From positions 1-64,000 of the forward strand of contig JANQQK010000008.1 in assembly GCA_028289375.1 (NCBI GenBank): a stretch of DNA of 64,000 nt, in the 5' to 3' direction. The notes beneath the pieces were generated by a model, which worked only from the letters and a program-made list of their open reading frames with translations, was not told where the DNA came from and did no database searches. Origin of the DNA: Phycisphaerae bacterium. Lineage in GTDB: Bacteria; Planctomycetota; Phycisphaerae; UBA1845. How positions within the stretch are numbered: position 1 is the first letter of the stretch; the number at the start of each line of letters is the position of its first letter. The translations under genes and the position numbers were made by a program. This document shows positions 35,384-44,165 of this stretch, piece by piece.

Positions 35384-36685
35384 ATGAAGCTGCCCGCCAT
35401 TGCCGCCACCGCGACCCTGCTGACGGTCGCCCTGTGTCCCGCCCCAGCCTGCGACGTCGACCTGCCAGCCGCCGACTCCCCAGCCGCCACGACCAGACCC
35501 GATGGCACGCCCACGCCGCCACCTGTCGTTCTGTCCAAAGAGGCCATGGTCATCCACCGCTCCGCGATCGTCTTCGACGGCCACAACGACCTGCCCATCC
35601 GCATGCGAGGTCGCGGAAAATCCAGTTTTGACCAGATTGACATCGCCAAGCCGCAGCCGGACTTCCACACTGACATCGACCGTCTGAACAAGGGCGGATT
35701 GGGTGCCCAGTTCTGGTCCGCCTACGTCCCCTGCTCAACCATGGCCGAAGGCGGAGCCGCCCGGTACGCCCTCGAACAGATCGACCTGATCAAACGCATG
35801 GTGACTCGTTATCCGGATACGTTCGCGATGGCGTACACGGCCGAGGACGTCATCAAGGCCAGACAACAGGGCAAAATCGCAAGCCTGATCGGAATCGAGG
35901 GTGGCCACGCGATCGAGGACTCCCTCGCCACACTGCGGATGTTCCACGAACTCGGCGTGCGATACATGACGCTGACCCACGCCGACACGCTGTCGTGGTG
36001 CGACTCTGCCACCGATGAGCATCGCCACGGCGGGCTGACCGCGTTTGGTGAGAATGTGATTCTGGAGATGAACCGGCTTGGCATGCTGGTCGACATTTCC
36101 CATGTGTCGGCCGACGCGATGCGCGATGTCCTTCGCGTTTCGAAGGCGCCGGTGATTGCGTCGCACTCGTCGGCGTACACGATTGCCGAGCATCCGCGCA
36201 ACGTGCCCGACGACGTGCTCAAGATCGTCGCCAAGAACCGCGGCGTCGTGATGGTGAACTTCTACTCAGCCTTCGTCGAGCCAACCGCCGCCCAGCGCAG
36301 CAGCAATGTGTTCAACGTCCGCCGCGAACTCAAGGAAAAGCACCCCGACGAACATGCGTACCGCCAGGCTTGGCAGAAATGGAAAAACGACAACCCACTG
36401 CCCCGTGGAACCATCCACACCGTCGTGGATCACATCGAGCACATTATCAAGGTCGCAGGCATCGACCATGTGGGACTTGGTTCGGACTATGACGGTGTGA
36501 ACATTCTGCCCAAACAACTCGAAGACGTGGCCAGTTACCCGTACATCACGCAGGCGTTGCTCGATCGTGGCTACGCCGCCGGCGACATCCGCAAGATCCT
36601 CGGCGGCAACGCCCTCCGCGCCCTTCGCGAAGCTGAGACCGTTGCGATCGAGCTGCGAAAATCAAGCGAGCCAATCCTGAAGTGA
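35384..36685 (+). CDS. Exported membrane dipeptidase, peptidase family M19
   Basis: A 433-residue protein from ATG 35384 (CGGAGTTGAGC upstream) with a signal peptide and possible lipobox (LLTVALCPAPAC). The M19 zinc site is visible: FDGHNDLPIRM, the bridging Glu region GIEGGHAIEDSL, LVDISHVSADAM, VIASHSSAYTIAEHPRN and VGLGSDYDG. These enzymes hydrolyse dipeptides, including D-amino-acid containing ones, outside the cytoplasm. The stop directly abuts the stop of the convergent MOSC gene, leaving no room for a shared terminator. Confidence 0.93.
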   Translation: MKLPAIAATATLLTVALCPAPACDVDLPAADSPAATTRPDGTPTPPPVVLSKEAMVIHRSAIVFDGHNDLPIRMRGRGKSSFDQIDIAKPQPDFHTDIDRLNKGGLGAQFWSAYVPCSTMAEGGAARYALEQIDLIKRMVTRYPDTFAMAYTAEDVIKARQQGKIASLIGIEGGHAIEDSLATLRMFHELGVRYMTLTHADTLSWCDSATDEHRHGGLTAFGENVILEMNRLGMLVDISHVSADAMRDVLRVSKAPVIASHSSAYTIAEHPRNVPDDVLKIVAKNRGVVMVNFYSAFVEPTAAQRSSNVFNVRRELKEKHPDEHAYRQAWQKWKNDNPLPRGTIHTVVDHIEHIIKVAGIDHVGLGSDYDGVNILPKQLEDVASYPYITQALLDRGYAAGDIRKILGGNALRALREAETVAIELRKSSEPILK

Positions 36686-37129
36686 TCACGGTGCGTCGAG
36701 CGTCGATACAGGGTCGCCAACGCTGATCGCGCCTTCACTGACGACCTCACCATGCACGCCAGCGCGGAGGTTCGGCTTCAACGCATCCTTGAGTCCCTGA
36801 TGAAATTCGTCCATCAGGGCGCACGGTCGCGTCTCTCCCCAGATGCGAAGCTCCACATCACCGACCCGCAGCGTCTGTCCCACCGTGTTGGCCAGGTCGA
36901 TGCCCTCGACGAGCACATTTGCCCGACGCGTCTGCCATGGCAGGTCCGCGTTCAACTCAGCCAGTGTCTCGCCCCACAGCTCGCGCGACAGCAGCGTGAC
37001 GCCGCGTTTGCCGTTCGCACGCACGTCACCGCTCAACCCTCTGCCGACGATCGCCCGGTCCTCCGTGATGTCGACCATCGGCTCGTCCTCGCCCTTCCGC
37101 ACAGCCATCGCGACCACCCTGCCCGCCAT
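36686..37129 (-). CDS. MOSC-domain protein
   Basis: A 147-residue protein from ATG 37129 with an excellent GGAGGTGACGACG site; the 303-residue track ORF runs back through the upstream gene. It contains DRAIVGRGLSGDVRANGKRG, VTLLSRELWGETLAEL and a C-terminal GxHGEV-S-G segment (RAGVHGEVVSEGAISVGDPV). This is the small stand-alone MOSC layout. MOSC domains transfer sulfur or bind molybdopterin; the conserved Cys of larger MOSC proteins is replaced in this region (RPCALMDEFHQGLKDALKPN). It lies 14 bases after a CPBP gene and is likely co-transcribed. Confidence 0.85.
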   Translation of the reverse strand: MAGRVVAMAVRKGEDEPMVDITEDRAIVGRGLSGDVRANGKRGVTLLSRELWGETLAELNADLPWQTRRANVLVEGIDLANTVGQTLRVGDVELRIWGETRPCALMDEFHQGLKDALKPNLRAGVHGEVVSEGAISVGDPVSTLDAP

Positions 37130-37143
37130 CGTCGTCACCTCCG

Positions 37144-37851
37144 TTAGAACCCGAAGATCAAATCGTATCCAGCCACCATGATGGCCACGTCCGCCAGAAC
37201 GTGACTCACCCACGGCGCGAAGATCGTCCCCTCGCGATGCAGAAGCCACGCCCAAACGCATCCGCCGACGAACACGCCCGCGTTGAACAGTATCCCCAGA
37301 CCGACTGTCGGGAAATAGGCCCAGAGAATCACAATGTGGTGCAGGGTGAATCCGATCGACGAGACGACCACTGCCGCACGCCAGTCCATCAGTCGCCGCA
37401 TCCGACCGAACACGAACCACCGCCAGTAATACTCCTCCAGCCCCGAATTCACGATACAGATGAAGGCGGCCAACAAAAAAAAGTGATTCACCCCACCATA
37501 CGCGCGGACCTTCTCGACCAGGGCGTCCGCGTTGATCGCGTCGGCGACGCCGGCGAAGTAGACCGCCAGCAGCACGGCGGCAATCAAAACACCCCACGAG
37601 AATCCGATGAACACAGACAATCCCCGTGGCCGAGCGACGCGCAATCGTCCTCGCTCAACCCCGACGAACCAGACGACCGGCAGAGCATTGACCACCAGCT
37701 TTGATCCGAAGTAAATCGCACCACGCACGCTATCGCCGACGGGCAGGAACGTGTACAGCAAGGCCGCGACGGCATGACCCACCATGGCGACCGTAAGAAT
37801 CAACCATGCTCCACGGTGTTCGGCGGACGTGTTGGACGCCTCAGCCACCAT
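37144..37851 (-). CDS. CPBP-family intramembrane metalloprotease-like protein
   Basis: A 235-residue protein with about seven membrane helices. Motif 1 is present as GLEEYYWRWFVFGRM (the EExxxR site), motif 2 as GFTLHHIVILW, and motif 3 as WVSHVLADVAIM. All three catalytic regions of the CPBP/Abi family are intact. The start is ATG 37851; a GTG three bases upstream is equally possible. It follows the M32 carboxypeptidase gene by 9 bases, and MOSC follows it, so the three form an operon. Substrate unknown. Confidence 0.88.
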   Translation of the reverse strand: MVAEASNTSAEHRGAWLILTVAMVGHAVAALLYTFLPVGDSVRGAIYFGSKLVVNALPVVWFVGVERGRLRVARPRGLSVFIGFSWGVLIAAVLLAVYFAGVADAINADALVEKVRAYGGVNHFFLLAAFICIVNSGLEEYYWRWFVFGRMRRLMDWRAAVVVSSIGFTLHHIVILWAYFPTVGLGILFNAGVFVGGCVWAWLLHREGTIFAPWVSHVLADVAIMVAGYDLIFGF

Positions 37852-37860
37852 CACCCCGAA

Positions 37861-39357
37861 TTAGCCCAGCCCGTAAATCGGCGAGAATTTGGCACGCAGG
37901 TAGGAAAGGAACGGTGCATCCGAGAGCGGCTCGCCGGTGACGACTTTGACAAGATCAGCCGCACGGTATCGTTGACCGTGGCGATGGATGTTCGAACGCA
38001 GCCACTCGAGCAGCGTGGCGAAGTCACCGTTGCGGATGCGATCGGTGAGATCTGGGATCGCCTTTTCTGCGGCAGCGTAAAACTGCGACGCGTACAGATT
38101 GCCCAAAGCGTACGTCGGGAAGTAACCGAACGTGCCCATCGACCAGTGGATGTCCTGCAAGCAGCCGACCGTGTCCGTTTCGGGCTGGATGCCGAGTAGC
38201 TCTTCCATCTTGCTGTTCCAGGCGGCAGGGACGTCGTTCACGTCGAGTTTGCCGTCGAGCAATGCCCGCTCCATCTCAAACCGCAGGATGATGTGCAGGT
38301 TGTAGGTGACCTCGTCCGCTTCCACGCGGATCAGCGACGGCTGCACCGAGTTGATCGCACCAACGAAGTCGTCGAGCGGCACTTTAGAGAGCGCATCGGG
38401 GAACATACCCTGCGCATCGCCATAGAAATGCTCCCAAAACGCATGACTTCTGCCGACGATGTTCTCCCACAGTCGGGACTGGGACTCGTGGATGCCAAGC
38501 GACGTCGCGTAGCCCATCGGCGTGAACATATGCTCGGTGCCAAGCCCCTGCTCGTACAAACCATGACCGGTTTCGTGCAGCGTGCCGAAGATCGCCATCG
38601 AGAAGAATTGCTCGTCGTACCGCGTGGTCAGGCGAACGTCGCACGGCGTTGTGCCGGAACAGAAAGGATGCGTCGACACATCAATGCGCCCACTGTCGAA
38701 ACAAAACCCGATCGCCTTGGACAGCATCCTTGAGAACGCGACCTGCTTGTCCTGCGGATAGTGCCGCGTCAGGATTGACTGATCAGGCCGCCTGGGCGCG
38801 TCTTTCAATTCAGCCACGAACGGTCGCAACGCTTCGCGAAGATGCTCAAATGTCGTAGCCACCTCGGCGGTCTTGGCGCCCGGTTCGAATTCGTCCAGCA
38901 ACGCGTCGTACCGCTCGTTTTCGAATCCCACGTAGTCGGCCAACTCGCGCTTCAACTCGATCAGCTCTTTGAGATGCGGCGCGAAATGGGAAAACTTGTT
39001 GTCCCGTCGGGCTTCAACCCACGCACTCTTGGCATGCGTGCTGACACGTGCGATTCGCCCGACCAGATTCGACGGTACTTTGACCGCTCGGTCATAAATT
39101 CGGCGCGTCTCGCGAACGTTCGTCTCGCGGACCGGATCGCCGGCTGCCCCGTTGACCTGATTCAGGAGGTCGCCGATCGCTGCGTCCGCCCGACGGTCGT
39201 GAATCATCCTCGCCAGCAGCGACAACTGCTCTGCCCGGGCGTGCAATCCCTTGGGCGGCATGTAGGTTTCCTGATCCCAATCGAGTATCGCCTCCACCGA
39301 TTCGAGCTGTCCGATTTCACTGATATGCTGCACGAGTTGCTGGTAGGCGTCCGACAT
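37861..39357 (-). CDS. Thermostable-type carboxypeptidase, peptidase family M32 (Taq carboxypeptidase)
   Basis: A 498-residue cytoplasmic metallocarboxypeptidase from ATG 39357 (GGAAAGGGATCC upstream). It starts MSDAYQQLVQHISEIG. The zinc site is FGTLHETGHGLYEQGL, followed by GIHESQSRLWENIVGRS with the third ligand, and by EADEVTYNLHIILRFEMER. IRxDxxxH-type ends are replaced by HRHGQRYRAADLV. The length equals that of typical family members (about 500). It heads the minus-strand operon with the CPBP and MOSC genes. Confidence 0.94.
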   Translation of the reverse strand: MSDAYQQLVQHISEIGQLESVEAILDWDQETYMPPKGLHARAEQLSLLARMIHDRRADAAIGDLLNQVNGAAGDPVRETNVRETRRIYDRAVKVPSNLVGRIARVSTHAKSAWVEARRDNKFSHFAPHLKELIELKRELADYVGFENERYDALLDEFEPGAKTAEVATTFEHLREALRPFVAELKDAPRRPDQSILTRHYPQDKQVAFSRMLSKAIGFCFDSGRIDVSTHPFCSGTTPCDVRLTTRYDEQFFSMAIFGTLHETGHGLYEQGLGTEHMFTPMGYATSLGIHESQSRLWENIVGRSHAFWEHFYGDAQGMFPDALSKVPLDDFVGAINSVQPSLIRVEADEVTYNLHIILRFEMERALLDGKLDVNDVPAAWNSKMEELLGIQPETDTVGCLQDIHWSMGTFGYFPTYALGNLYASQFYAAAEKAIPDLTDRIRNGDFATLLEWLRSNIHRHGQRYRAADLVKVVTGEPLSDAPFLSYLRAKFSPIYGLG

Positions 39358-39584
39358 AGGATCCCTTTCCATATCCGATTTCCGGGGATGACACTTGCAC
39401 CAAGGCACCGTTTCGCAGCGCAGCGGCCGCGACGGAGTGGATAATGTAGCACTTGATCCGGTCAACGTGTACCCCATATGTGTGAAACTGTAGACAATTC
39501 CCTGCGATTCCCGTGCTCACGTCTCTGGACATGCGTTCATCACTTTCTGATGATGTACGCGGATCAACACGGAGCGAATCAGCC

Positions 39585-40913
39585 ATGCACGACCAACGAC
39601 CAATCGCCGACATCGTCAACCTGCTCGACCCGGCGAACAACATCCTCTTCAATCACACGCACGACAACGCACACGAAATCGTCCGCGATGGCGAGCCGGA
39701 TCGAATCAACGCCATCGAGGGGCAGTTTGCCATCGTCGCACAGAACGGACGCACGGTGCGCATGGCTCGGACCATCGGTCGACTTATGCGCTACTTCATC
39801 GCCAAGCGCGTCGACGGCCCACAGTTGGTCGTGGCCGATCGCATCGCGGCGATTCGGGATTGGCTTGAATCGGAAGGACTCGGCGATCAGTTCCACCCAT
39901 CCTACACCCGCATGGTGCCGGCGCACTACCTCGTGGAGCTTGAATTACTTGGCTGCCCTGATCCAAACCCGACCTACCATCGCTACTTCACGCCGCCGCG
40001 CAATACGCTGCCCGCCGACCTCGACGTCATCGGCCGGAAGTACATCGAGGCACTCGACGCCGAGATCGGCAAGTGGCTGAGACAAATGCCGTCCGACGCA
40101 CCCGTCGGCGTGTGCTTCTCCGGCGGAATCGACAGCGGTGCGGTGCTCTTTGTGACCTACGCCGCCATGCTTCGTGCAGGCATGAATCCCTCACGACTCA
40201 AGGCGTTCACGCTCAGCATTGACGGCGGCGGGGATGATCTCGCCCAAGCCCGCCAGATGCTCAAGTCAGCCAAGCTCGACATGTTCCTCGAATCGATCGA
40301 GATTGAACGATCCGATATCGACATCGAACAGACCGTCTGTCTCGTCGAAGATTACAAGCCGTTGGACATCGAAGCCGGCGCGATGACGCTCGCGCTTTGT
40401 CGCGGCATTCGTCAGCGCTACCCGGACTGGAGCCACCTCATCGACGGCGACGGTGGCGACGAGAACCTCAAGGACTACCCCATCGAGGAAAATCCGGAAC
40501 TGACCATCCGCAGCGTCCTCAACAACATGATGCTCTACCAGGAAGGTTGGGGCGTCGACTCCATCAAGCATTCGCTGACCTACTCGGGCGGGCAGAGTCG
40601 CGGTCACGCACGTGTTTACGGTCCCACAACCGAACTCGGCTTCAACGCGTTCAGCCCTTACACGTCGCCATCGGTGATCGCCGTGGCCGAGGCGATTCCC
40701 TACATCGACCTCACCGGCTGGGATCATGAGAAGCTATATCGCTTAAAGGGGGACATTGTGTCACGAGGCGTCAAGGCAGTGACGGGCATGGACATGCCCA
40801 TCTTTGAAAAACGACGATTCCAGCACGGTGTGATGCACCGCGACGCGTTCAACGAGATGTTCCCCGGCGATGAACTGACCTATCGCCGCATGTTCAACGC
40901 GCTCTATGCCTGA
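39585..40913 (+). CDS. Asparagine-synthase-like ATP-dependent amide ligase lacking the glutaminase Cys
   Basis: A 442-residue protein from ATG 39585 (ACGGAGCGAATCAGCC upstream). Residues 30-150 keep fragments of an AsnB-type N-terminal domain (EGQFAIVAQNGRTVRMART). The protein starts MHDQRP, so the catalytic Cys2 is missing and glutamine hydrolysis is not expected. The synthetase domain has the pyrophosphatase loop GVCFSGGIDSGAVLF and HLIDGDGGDENLKDYP. Such proteins form amides by adenylating a carboxylate; relatives include beta-lactam synthetase and lasso-peptide cyclases. It is the first gene of a run with radical SAM and flavoprotein genes, overlapping the former by 8 bases. The product is unknown. 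Confidence 0.85.
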   Translation: MHDQRPIADIVNLLDPANNILFNHTHDNAHEIVRDGEPDRINAIEGQFAIVAQNGRTVRMARTIGRLMRYFIAKRVDGPQLVVADRIAAIRDWLESEGLGDQFHPSYTRMVPAHYLVELELLGCPDPNPTYHRYFTPPRNTLPADLDVIGRKYIEALDAEIGKWLRQMPSDAPVGVCFSGGIDSGAVLFVTYAAMLRAGMNPSRLKAFTLSIDGGGDDLAQARQMLKSAKLDMFLESIEIERSDIDIEQTVCLVEDYKPLDIEAGAMTLALCRGIRQRYPDWSHLIDGDGGDENLKDYPIEENPELTIRSVLNNMMLYQEGWGVDSIKHSLTYSGGQSRGHARVYGPTTELGFNAFSPYTSPSVIAVAEAIPYIDLTGWDHEKLYRLKGDIVSRGVKAVTGMDMPIFEKRRFQHGVMHRDAFNEMFPGDELTYRRMFNALYA

Positions 40914-41838
40914 GTTGAGCACGCCCATCACCGACCAGTGGGTTCTCGACCGTCGCGGGCCAAGGAACGACGTCGACCCCGATGTACCCTACGCGTTTCT
41001 CGTCGAAAAGGAGTTCTCCCATCACGGCACATGCGACGACGTGGCCACCCTCTTCCTGACCAACCGAGAGTGTCCATATCGCTGCCTGATGTGTGACCTG
41101 TGGAAGAACACGACCACCGATCGCGTCGCGCCGGGACAGATTCCGCGTCAGATTCGCCATGCCCTCGACCGACTACCCCCCGCACGACACATCAAGTTGT
41201 ACAACAGTGGAAACTACTTCGATCCCAACGCGATCCCAACGGTCGACGATCCGGACATCGCCAACCTCGTCGCCGACTTCGACACCGTCATCGTCGAGAG
41301 TCACCCCAACATGGTGGGCAAACGCTGCCTCGCGTTCAACGACATGACCACGCCCGAGGTCCATGTCGCCATGGGACTCGAAACGGTTCACCCGGAGGTC
41401 CTGCCGCGGCTCAACAAACGCATGACACTCGCCGACTTTGAGCACGCCGTGAAGACGCTGATCGAAAACGGCATGCAGGCCCGCGCGTTCATCCTCCTGC
41501 GTCCACCGTTCCTGTCCGAATCGGAAGGCGTCGAATGGGCGATGAAATCCATCGACTTCGCGTTCGACATCGGCGTCGAGTGTTGCGCCGTCATCCCGAC
41601 ACGCGCCGGCAACGGCGCCACCGAAGCGCTGGCATCACTGGGACATTTCACACCGCCCAATCCCAATTCGTTGGAGCAAGTGCATCGCTACGGCCTCTCG
41701 CGAGAGAACGGACGCGTGTTCGTCGATCTGTGGGATCTGCAACACCTGCAGCGCGGCAGCGACGCAGACCGCGCGATGTACGATCGCATGAACCGGATGA
41801 ACCTCACCCAGCAGATCGCAGGCGCTGACGACGCATGA
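40906..41838 (+). CDS. Radical SAM protein resembling RaSEA/TIGR01210 (archaeosine enzyme) family
   Basis: A 310-residue radical SAM protein with the 4Fe-4S motif CPYRCLMCDLW (CxxxCxxC). Further along, IKLYNSGNYFDPNAIP, VIVESHPNMVG, VAMGLETVHPEVLPRLNKRM and AFILLRPPFLSE follow the pattern I know from TIGR01210/Elp3-like proteins, whose archaeal member RaSEA completes archaeosine in tRNA. No tRNA-binding extension is visible. It overlaps the asparagine-synthase-like gene by 8 bases and the flavoprotein gene by 4, so the three act together. A role in tRNA is possible, but small-molecule biosynthesis fits the neighbours better. The family comparison is from memory. Confidence 0.8.
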   Translation: MPELSTPITDQWVLDRRGPRNDVDPDVPYAFLVEKEFSHHGTCDDVATLFLTNRECPYRCLMCDLWKNTTTDRVAPGQIPRQIRHALDRLPPARHIKLYNSGNYFDPNAIPTVDDPDIANLVADFDTVIVESHPNMVGKRCLAFNDMTTPEVHVAMGLETVHPEVLPRLNKRMTLADFEHAVKTLIENGMQARAFILLRPPFLSESEGVEWAMKSIDFAFDIGVECCAVIPTRAGNGATEALASLGHFTPPNPNSLEQVHRYGLSRENGRVFVDLWDLQHLQRGSDADRAMYDRMNRMNLTQQIAGADDA

Positions 41839-43331
41839 CAACGAACCGAATCGATTGCGACGTCGCCGTTCTCGGCGCTGGATTCGCCGGCAGCCTCATC
41901 GCCCTGATCGCGCGACGACTCGGCCACTCAGTCGCCCTCCTCGAACGCGACAGCCACCCGCGATTCGCCATCGGCGAATCCTCAACCCCGCTGGCCAACC
42001 TGAAACTCGAAATACTCGCCAAGCGCTACAGCCTCGATGAACTGTTGCCGCTCACCAAATACGGCACATGGAAAGCGAGTCGCCCCGACATCGCCTGCGG
42101 TCTCAAGCGCGGATTCAGCTTCTTCAAACACACGCAGGACCAGCCGTTCACTTCGACCCCGAACCACGACCGCGAACTGCTCGTCGCCGCCAACCCGGAC
42201 GCCCATCACGGCGACACACAATGGTACCGACCCGAGTTCGACACCTTCGTCAATCAACGCGCCCGCGACGCCGGCGTCATCTACCACGACCAATGCACAA
42301 TCGACAACATCAACCATGACGACGCCTGGCACATCGTGGGCCATGACACGACGAAAGACCTTCACGTCACAGCCCGCTACTGCATCGATGCGACCGGATC
42401 AGCCGCGGTTCTCGCTTCACGCCTGCAGACCGCCCCGCCAATCGAACAGATCACCCGATCGCGCACGCTCTTTGGCCACTTCCGCAACGTCGCACGCTGG
42501 TCCGACATTCTCAACGACCTGAACATCTCCACGACCGATCATGTCTTCGACAGCGACGACGCCGCGCTGCATCACCTCATCGACGACGGCTGGATGTGGG
42601 TGCTGCGATTCGACAACGGCATCACCAGCGCCGGATTCTCGCTTTCGCCAGACCGATACCCCGTCGACAACGCCAACCTTCCCCAGGATGAATGGACCAA
42701 CCTTGTCCAGCGATACCCTTCCATCGCCCGCCAATTCGACGACGCGTTACCCGCCGTTCCGATCCGACGCACCGACCGCATCCAACGCCGCCTCGCCACC
42801 GCCGCCGACCGACACTGGCTCGCCCTGCCTCACACCGTTGGCTTTGTCGACCCATGGCTCAGCCCGGGTCTCGCCCACACCCTTTACGGCGTCGAACGCG
42901 CAGCCAGAATCCTCGAATCGCTCGATGACGCCCCACGCCAATCGGAACTCATCCGGGATTATCAGGTCCGAGTCGCCGCCGAGTTCGACCTCATCGATCG
43001 GCTCACCGCGGCCTGCTTCGCCAACCTCAATCGATTCGACATCCTGACCAGCATGTCCATGCCCTACTTCGCCGCCGCCATCACCTGTGAGGAACGCATC
43101 CGCGCCGGCCAGACCGAGCGTGCACGTTCCTTCCTCCTTGCCGACGATTCCGAATTCAGACAAATCGTCGACACATGCTGTAAGTCCACGGAAGATCCGA
43201 CATGCGACGCCGAGCAAGTGGCCAACCTGATCCGCGACGCCATCGACCCCTACAACGAAGCCGACCTCTGCAATCCAGCCCGACGCAACATGTATCCATT
43301 CACCGGCACCATCCAGCCGGTATCGATCTGA
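41835..43331 (+). CDS. FAD-dependent oxidoreductase, flavin-halogenase-like
   Basis: A 498-residue flavoprotein. The Rossmann motif is VAVLGAGFAGSLIALIAR, followed by RFAIGESSTPLANL, where halogenases and geranylgeranyl reductases have GESxxP. The middle has QWYRPEFDTFVNQRARDAGV, DATGSAAVLA and DDGWMWVLRFDNGITSAGF. The last is in the place of the WxWxIP motif of flavin-dependent halogenases but does not match it exactly, so halogenation is uncertain; oxidation or epoxidation is equally possible. VGFVDPWLSPGLAHTLYGVE gives the second FAD contact. It overlaps the radical SAM gene and is 21 bases from the TPR gene. Confidence 0.82.
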   Translation: MTTNRIDCDVAVLGAGFAGSLIALIARRLGHSVALLERDSHPRFAIGESSTPLANLKLEILAKRYSLDELLPLTKYGTWKASRPDIACGLKRGFSFFKHTQDQPFTSTPNHDRELLVAANPDAHHGDTQWYRPEFDTFVNQRARDAGVIYHDQCTIDNINHDDAWHIVGHDTTKDLHVTARYCIDATGSAAVLASRLQTAPPIEQITRSRTLFGHFRNVARWSDILNDLNISTTDHVFDSDDAALHHLIDDGWMWVLRFDNGITSAGFSLSPDRYPVDNANLPQDEWTNLVQRYPSIARQFDDALPAVPIRRTDRIQRRLATAADRHWLALPHTVGFVDPWLSPGLAHTLYGVERAARILESLDDAPRQSELIRDYQVRVAAEFDLIDRLTAACFANLNRFDILTSMSMPYFAAAITCEERIRAGQTERARSFLLADDSEFRQIVDTCCKSTEDPTCDAEQVANLIRDAIDPYNEADLCNPARRNMYPFTGTIQPVSI

Positions 43332-43352
43332 GGGCGTGCCAACAACCGTGTC

Positions 43353-44165
43353 ATGACTATAATGACCGCCATGAACCATCGTCAGCCGGTCAGTATCCAC
43401 GTCGTCATCGCATTGTCGTTGTCATTCGCCGGCATGTGTGTACACGCCCAAACCGACACCGCCGTCACATCCAAGGCTGAACCATCAAGCCCAACTCCCA
43501 GCGAGCCTGACTCAAAGTCCCAGCAGCAATGTGTCGCCCTGATTGCCAAAGGCCGATTCGACGAAGCCCGCGAACTGGCCAAGTCGTTCGTCGCTCAGCA
43601 TCCGAAGTCCTCGCAGTCTCATCTCCTTCTCGCACTGACCTATCACAAGCAGCGGAAGTACGAGCAGGCAGAACCGCTTCTCGAGAAAGCGATCGCGCTC
43701 GACGAAGATCACAACCCGCCCAAGATGTTCCTGGGCTGGTGTCGCTACTACCTCGGCAAACAGAAAGAAGCCGAGCAGTCGTTTCTCGCCTACCTGCCAA
43801 CCAATCCCGACTACCCCGACATCCACTTCGCCCTCGGTCTGATCGCCTACGAACGCGACGACCTCGAAGAGGCCATGACCCGATTCGACCGCGCCATCAA
43901 ACTCGCCAGCCAACAGCGTCGCGCCACCGATGAAGCCAAGTCCCGCGCCCGCCGCGCCGACATCCTCATCCGCCAGAACAAACTCGAAGAAGCCCGCGAC
44001 GAACTCACCACCGCCATCCGCCTGAATCCGCGTCTATACGGCGCCATGTACAAACTCTCCCGCGTGTTCCACCGCATGGGCGACAAGGAAAGCGCCAAGA
44101 AGGCAAAAGCCATGCATGACACCGTCCGCGAAAAACTCCACCCGACAAAGGGACACCCCGAATGA
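43353..44165 (+). CDS. Exported TPR-repeat protein
   Basis: A 270-residue protein with an N-terminal signal peptide (VSIHVVIALSLSFAGMCVHA). The exact start among ATGs 43353, 43365 and 43371 is open. After a Ser/Pro-rich linker, about five TPR units follow, for example LLLALTYHKQRKYEQAEPLL and RADILIRQNKLEEARDELTT. It overlaps the CRTAC1 gene by 4 bases. In planctomycetes TPR and ASPIC/UnbV proteins are often encoded together, probably forming an extracytoplasmic complex. Partner identity is inferred from that coupling. Confidence 0.85.
   Translation: MTIMTAMNHRQPVSIHVVIALSLSFAGMCVHAQTDTAVTSKAEPSSPTPSEPDSKSQQQCVALIAKGRFDEARELAKSFVAQHPKSSQSHLLLALTYHKQRKYEQAEPLLEKAIALDEDHNPPKMFLGWCRYYLGKQKEAEQSFLAYLPTNPDYPDIHFALGLIAYERDDLEEAMTRFDRAIKLASQQRRATDEAKSRARRADILIRQNKLEEARDELTTAIRLNPRLYGAMYKLSRVFHRMGDKESAKKAKAMHDTVREKLHPTKGHPE

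Noticed and set aside
41835-43331. Firm call as tryptophan halogenase
   Set aside because: The WxWxIP motif is only approximated (GWMWVLRF), and I could not place the catalytic Lys with confidence.
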